In this document: piece after piece, positions 5,290 through 7,546 of the stretch
How positions within the stretch are numbered: position 1 is the first letter of the stretch
Layout of the letters: the number at the start of each line of letters is the position of its first letter
Assembly: GCA_030631975.1 (NCBI GenBank)
Contig: DAOVKD010000021.1
Coordinates: 1 to 7,546, forward strand
Origin: Candidatus Woesearchaeota archaeon
GTDB taxonomy: Archaea > Nanobdellota > Nanobdellia > Woesearchaeales > GW2011-AR4
Length of the DNA: 7,546 bases
Direction of reading: 5' to 3'
The notes under the pieces: model-generated
What the model was told of the DNA's origin: nothing
Databases searched by the model: none
The model's input: only the letters and a program-made list of their open reading frames with translations
Made by a program: the position numbers and the translations under genes

Positions 5290-7188
5290 TTATTTTCCTT
5301 TTATTGGCAATGTAAATGAAAATGTCGAGCCTTTTCCCAAAACGCTTTTTACATTTGTTTTCCCGCCATGCGCTTCAACCATTTTTTTTGTGATTGATAA
5401 ACCTAAACCTGTTCCGCCATATCTCCTTCCTAAAGAAGAATCAACTTGGTAAAATTTCTGGAATATATTTTTCATTTTGTCTTTTGGAACTCCAATTCCA
5501 GTATCTATAACCCTTACTAAAATATGATTATTTTGCTTTTTAGCTTCTACTGCAACAGAGCCCTTTTCTGTAAATTTAATAGCATTGCCAATTAAATTGT
5601 TTAATATTTCCTTTAGTCTGTTTTCGTCTGCTTCTATTTTTGGCAATTTACCTGCTTTCGTTGTTAATTTTAAGCCTTTTTTATCTGAAATTATTTTTAG
5701 TTCTCTGATAACATTATTGATACAATTATTTAGATTTATCTTTGTTTTATTCAATTCAAATCTTTTAGATTCCATTCTTGAAATTTCTAAAATATTGCCT
5801 ATTAAAGTTTTTAATTGATTACTATTTCTTTCTAAAGCTTCTAAACTTTTTATTTCCTGTTCAGTAAGATTTGATTTTAATTCGTCTAGTACATCTAAAT
5901 GTGCAGATATTGCTGTTAAAGGAGTTTTTAACTCATGAGATATTATATTTAAGAAATCTGTTTTTGCTTTATCCAATTCTCTCAATTCCTCAAGTTGTTT
6001 TTTAATTGTTTCTTTTGCCTTCTTACACTCTGTGACGTCTCTATCTATCCCCCTGTAACCAATTAAGTTTCTTTTTTTGTCTAATACAGGGATTCCACTA
6101 GTTTCTAATAAGACCCTAGTCCCATTTTTATGAACATTCCAGTTCTCAAGTCCAGAAAATGGTTTCTTCTTTTTAGCAATTTCTCCAAAAATTTTAGCTA
6201 TTTTTTTTGCCTCATCTTTTGGCATAAGGTCAAAAGGAGTTTTACCAATAATTTCTTTAGGCTCGTATCCTAAAATATCCTTAATTTTTGGACTAGAGTA
6301 AGTATATACACCATTTTTATCTACTTCCCATGTCCAGTCACTTGTAGTTTCCACCATGCTTCTGAATTTTCCTTCTGATTCTTTCAAAGCTTCTTCTACT
6401 TTCTTTTGCTCTGTTACATCTCTAAAAACTTCTAGAATAGCTTTTTTTCCATTAGATAATCTAATCCCTGTATGAAATATCTCAAATATTTTACCACCTG
6501 CAACTCCTGGAACAACAAGGCTTTTTGTTTCTCCTATTTTTATTTGTTTTCTTAATGGACAAAGCTCACATTGCTTTTTGTTATCTTTATAGACTTGATA
6601 ACATTTCTTGCCGATAGATTTCCTACCAAAAATATTCAAAAAAGTTTTGTTCATAAAAAGTATGTTTAAGTTTTCATTAACTATATCTATACCATCTACA
6701 GTAGTTGTTAAGATGGTTTCAGAAAATGTTTTTTCTTTTTTTAACCTTTCTTCTGCCTTCTCACGTTCAGTGATGTCAGAGAAAATGCCATCAGCATACA
6801 TTACACCATCTTTTTTATAGATACTAATTGCTCTGTCATGCAACCAAATCCATTTTCCATCTTTTCTCTTAATCCTATACTCAATATCAAATCGTTTCTT
6901 TTTTTCAAATAATGCTTTATAAGCTCCTTTCAGTTTTTCAATATAATCAGGATGGACTCTTCCAAACCACAGACGATTGACACTCCTGTAGATTTCTTCC
7001 GGGGTATATCCATAAACTTTTTTTATATTTTTGCTGATAAAGGTGGTATTTCCCTTATTATCGCTCGTCCACACTACATCCGGCATATTTTCAACAAGTG
7101 AACGATACTTTCCCTCGCTCTTCCGCAGCGCCTCCTTCATCCTCCTGCACCCTGTAATGCCCGTGGTTTCTTTTTGCTCTTTCATCAT
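5290..7188 (-). CDS. Soluble multi-PAS sensor histidine kinase
   Basis: A 632-residue hybrid-free histidine kinase with no membrane segment, so a cytoplasmic sensor. Three PAS/PAC units lie at about 23-141, 152-262 and 269-388, joined by typical E..K.EE.L linkers. The dimerisation/phosphoacceptor helix has [10 protein letters not shown] (416-425) with H418. The ATPase domain has the N box NLIGNAIKF (531-539), G1 box DTGIGVP (562-568), F box FQKFYQVD (576-583) and G2 box GGTGLGLSI (591-599). All catalytic boxes are intact. PAS2 carries three cysteines (C196, C207, C210; CELCP), which could bind a metal or cluster or act as a redox switch. Two ATGs stand together: AAGGAGG (7197-7191) is two bases from the first and five from the second (7185), so translation probably begins at the second. 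The partial gene upstream overlaps the start. Residues 8-22 look like the tail of a lost PAC unit. The likely partner is the receiver protein 31 bases downstream. Confidence 0.93.
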   Translation of the reverse strand: MMKEQKETTGITGCRRMKEALRKSEGKYRSLVENMPDVVWTSDNKGNTTFISKNIKKVYGYTPEEIYRSVNRLWFGRVHPDYIEKLKGAYKALFEKKKRFDIEYRIKRKDGKWIWLHDRAISIYKKDGVMYADGIFSDITEREKAEERLKKEKTFSETILTTTVDGIDIVNENLNILFMNKTFLNIFGRKSIGKKCYQVYKDNKKQCELCPLRKQIKIGETKSLVVPGVAGGKIFEIFHTGIRLSNGKKAILEVFRDVTEQKKVEEALKESEGKFRSMVETTSDWTWEVDKNGVYTYSSPKIKDILGYEPKEIIGKTPFDLMPKDEAKKIAKIFGEIAKKKKPFSGLENWNVHKNGTRVLLETSGIPVLDKKRNLIGYRGIDRDVTECKKAKETIKKQLEELRELDKAKTDFLNIISHELKTPLTAISAHLDVLDELKSNLTEQEIKSLEALERNSNQLKTLIGNILEISRMESKRFELNKTKINLNNCINNVIRELKIISDKKGLKLTTKAGKLPKIEADENRLKEILNNLIGNAIKFTEKGSVAVEAKKQNNHILVRVIDTGIGVPKDKMKNIFQKFYQVDSSLGRRYGGTGLGLSITKKMVEAHGGKTNVKSVLGKGSTFSFTLPIKGK

Positions 7189-7546
7189 AACCTCCTTTTA
7201 AAATTCTCAATCTCATTGAATTTTATTCCTGAAACTTTAGTTCCTAAATTAGCTATTACTTTATGAAATAATTGTATTGGACTATTTTTAATTAAGCTGT
7301 TATGAGAAAAGGTAAATAGTTCCTGTGTTTCTATAAAATTGTGGAGTTCTTGTTTTAATTTAGCTGAATGGAAAAAATCATCTAATTCAGTCATGTCTTG
7401 AAAACCATATAAAATAATATGAGTAGAGCTTCCTTTAGGTATCCTATAAACATTAATTATATGTGGATTTTTTAATAATTTCTGTTCTACCTCTAATTCT
7501 CCTTTATCTAATCCTTCTTTTGTTAATTTTGCTATTGCTATTGCAA
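7185..7546 (-). CDS. Unknown protein, C-terminal part (runs off the window)
   Basis: The frame is open from the window edge to a TGA at 7187-7185, giving at least 120 residues with the N-terminus missing. An internal ATG at 7394 would leave only 69 residues. I do not recognise the family. It has an acidic/basic helix ([18 protein letters not shown]), then [18 protein letters not shown], which looks like two beta strands, then a helical region with [12 protein letters not shown] and a basic end (ENFKRRL). There is no membrane segment or obvious catalytic motif. The stop overlaps the kinase start codons (ATGATG), and the kinase ribosome site AAGGAGG lies inside this gene's last codons, so the two are co-transcribed and probably translationally coupled. 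It may be an upstream sensor or adaptor of the pathway, which is inference only. Confidence 0.6.
   Translation of the reverse strand, partial: AIAIAKLTKEGLDKGELEVEQKLLKNPHIINVYRIPKGSSTHIILYGFQDMTELDDFFHSAKLKQELHNFIETQELFTFSHNSLIKNSPIQLFHKVIANLGTKVSGIKFNEIENFKRRL

Noticed and set aside
4939..6820. Plus-strand ORFs of 63-77 codons across the kinase and receiver genes
   Set aside because: They are antisense to intact, motif-complete genes; hydrophobic Phe/Ile-rich translations are expected from AT-rich antisense.
7380..7546. Resemblance of the partial protein ([23 protein letters not shown]) to protein-kinase subdomains III-V
   Set aside because: No catalytic HRD or DFG motifs follow in the remaining 80 residues and the N-terminal lobe is outside the window, so the likeness is probably chance.

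Overview
The window reads as an AT-rich archaeal genome, most likely a DPANN-type lineage such as Woesearchaeota or Pacearchaeota. This is an inference from three things. The pdhA promoter has a BRE/TATA layout and purine-rich Shine-Dalgarno sites (GGTG, GAGGTG) precede several starts. The window also has CheY-like and multi-PAS kinase signalling genes, and small surface proteins built on a beta-rich domain with a recurring VETQASF motif next to an 'ITGYV' membrane-exit motif, a style I associate with these lineages. No rRNA, tRNA or marker gene is present to prove it.

Left part (1-487): non-coding. From about 99 to 431 it looks like a small non-autonomous mobile element. A 301-bp core has imperfect terminal inverted repeats and is bracketed by a perfect 16-bp direct repeat. 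The core holds five copies of one 20-bp motif (two forward, three reverse). Its right edge stops 7 bp short of the TATA box of the following operon.

Plus strand (488-2511): a two-gene operon, with a 4-base overlap, for the alpha and beta subunits of a thiamine-diphosphate 2-oxoacid dehydrogenase E1. Both look intact and have the expected catalytic residues. The E2 and E3 genes that usually follow are absent; the strand switches instead.

Minus strand (7546 down to 2639): a compact signalling gene run. A partial unknown gene overlaps the start of a soluble three-PAS histidine kinase. Next come a single-domain response regulator (31-nt gap), a small protein with a RecA/KaiC-like look but no P-loop (1-nt gap), and a secreted, C-terminally anchored protein with two copies of the VETQASF domain (2-nt gap). 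This spacing implies co-expression. Further on are the remains or frameshifted form of a tiny membrane protein (about 3285-3405) and a separate one-domain paralogue (2639-3151) that probably has its own promoter. It converges on the E1 operon.

Most notable points: the mobile-element-like repeat cluster abutting the E1 promoter; the coupling of a two-component system to an ATPase-like protein and a cell-surface protein; the cluster of VETQASF-domain paralogues with a probable broken member; and two strong hairpins inside the start of the response-regulator gene.
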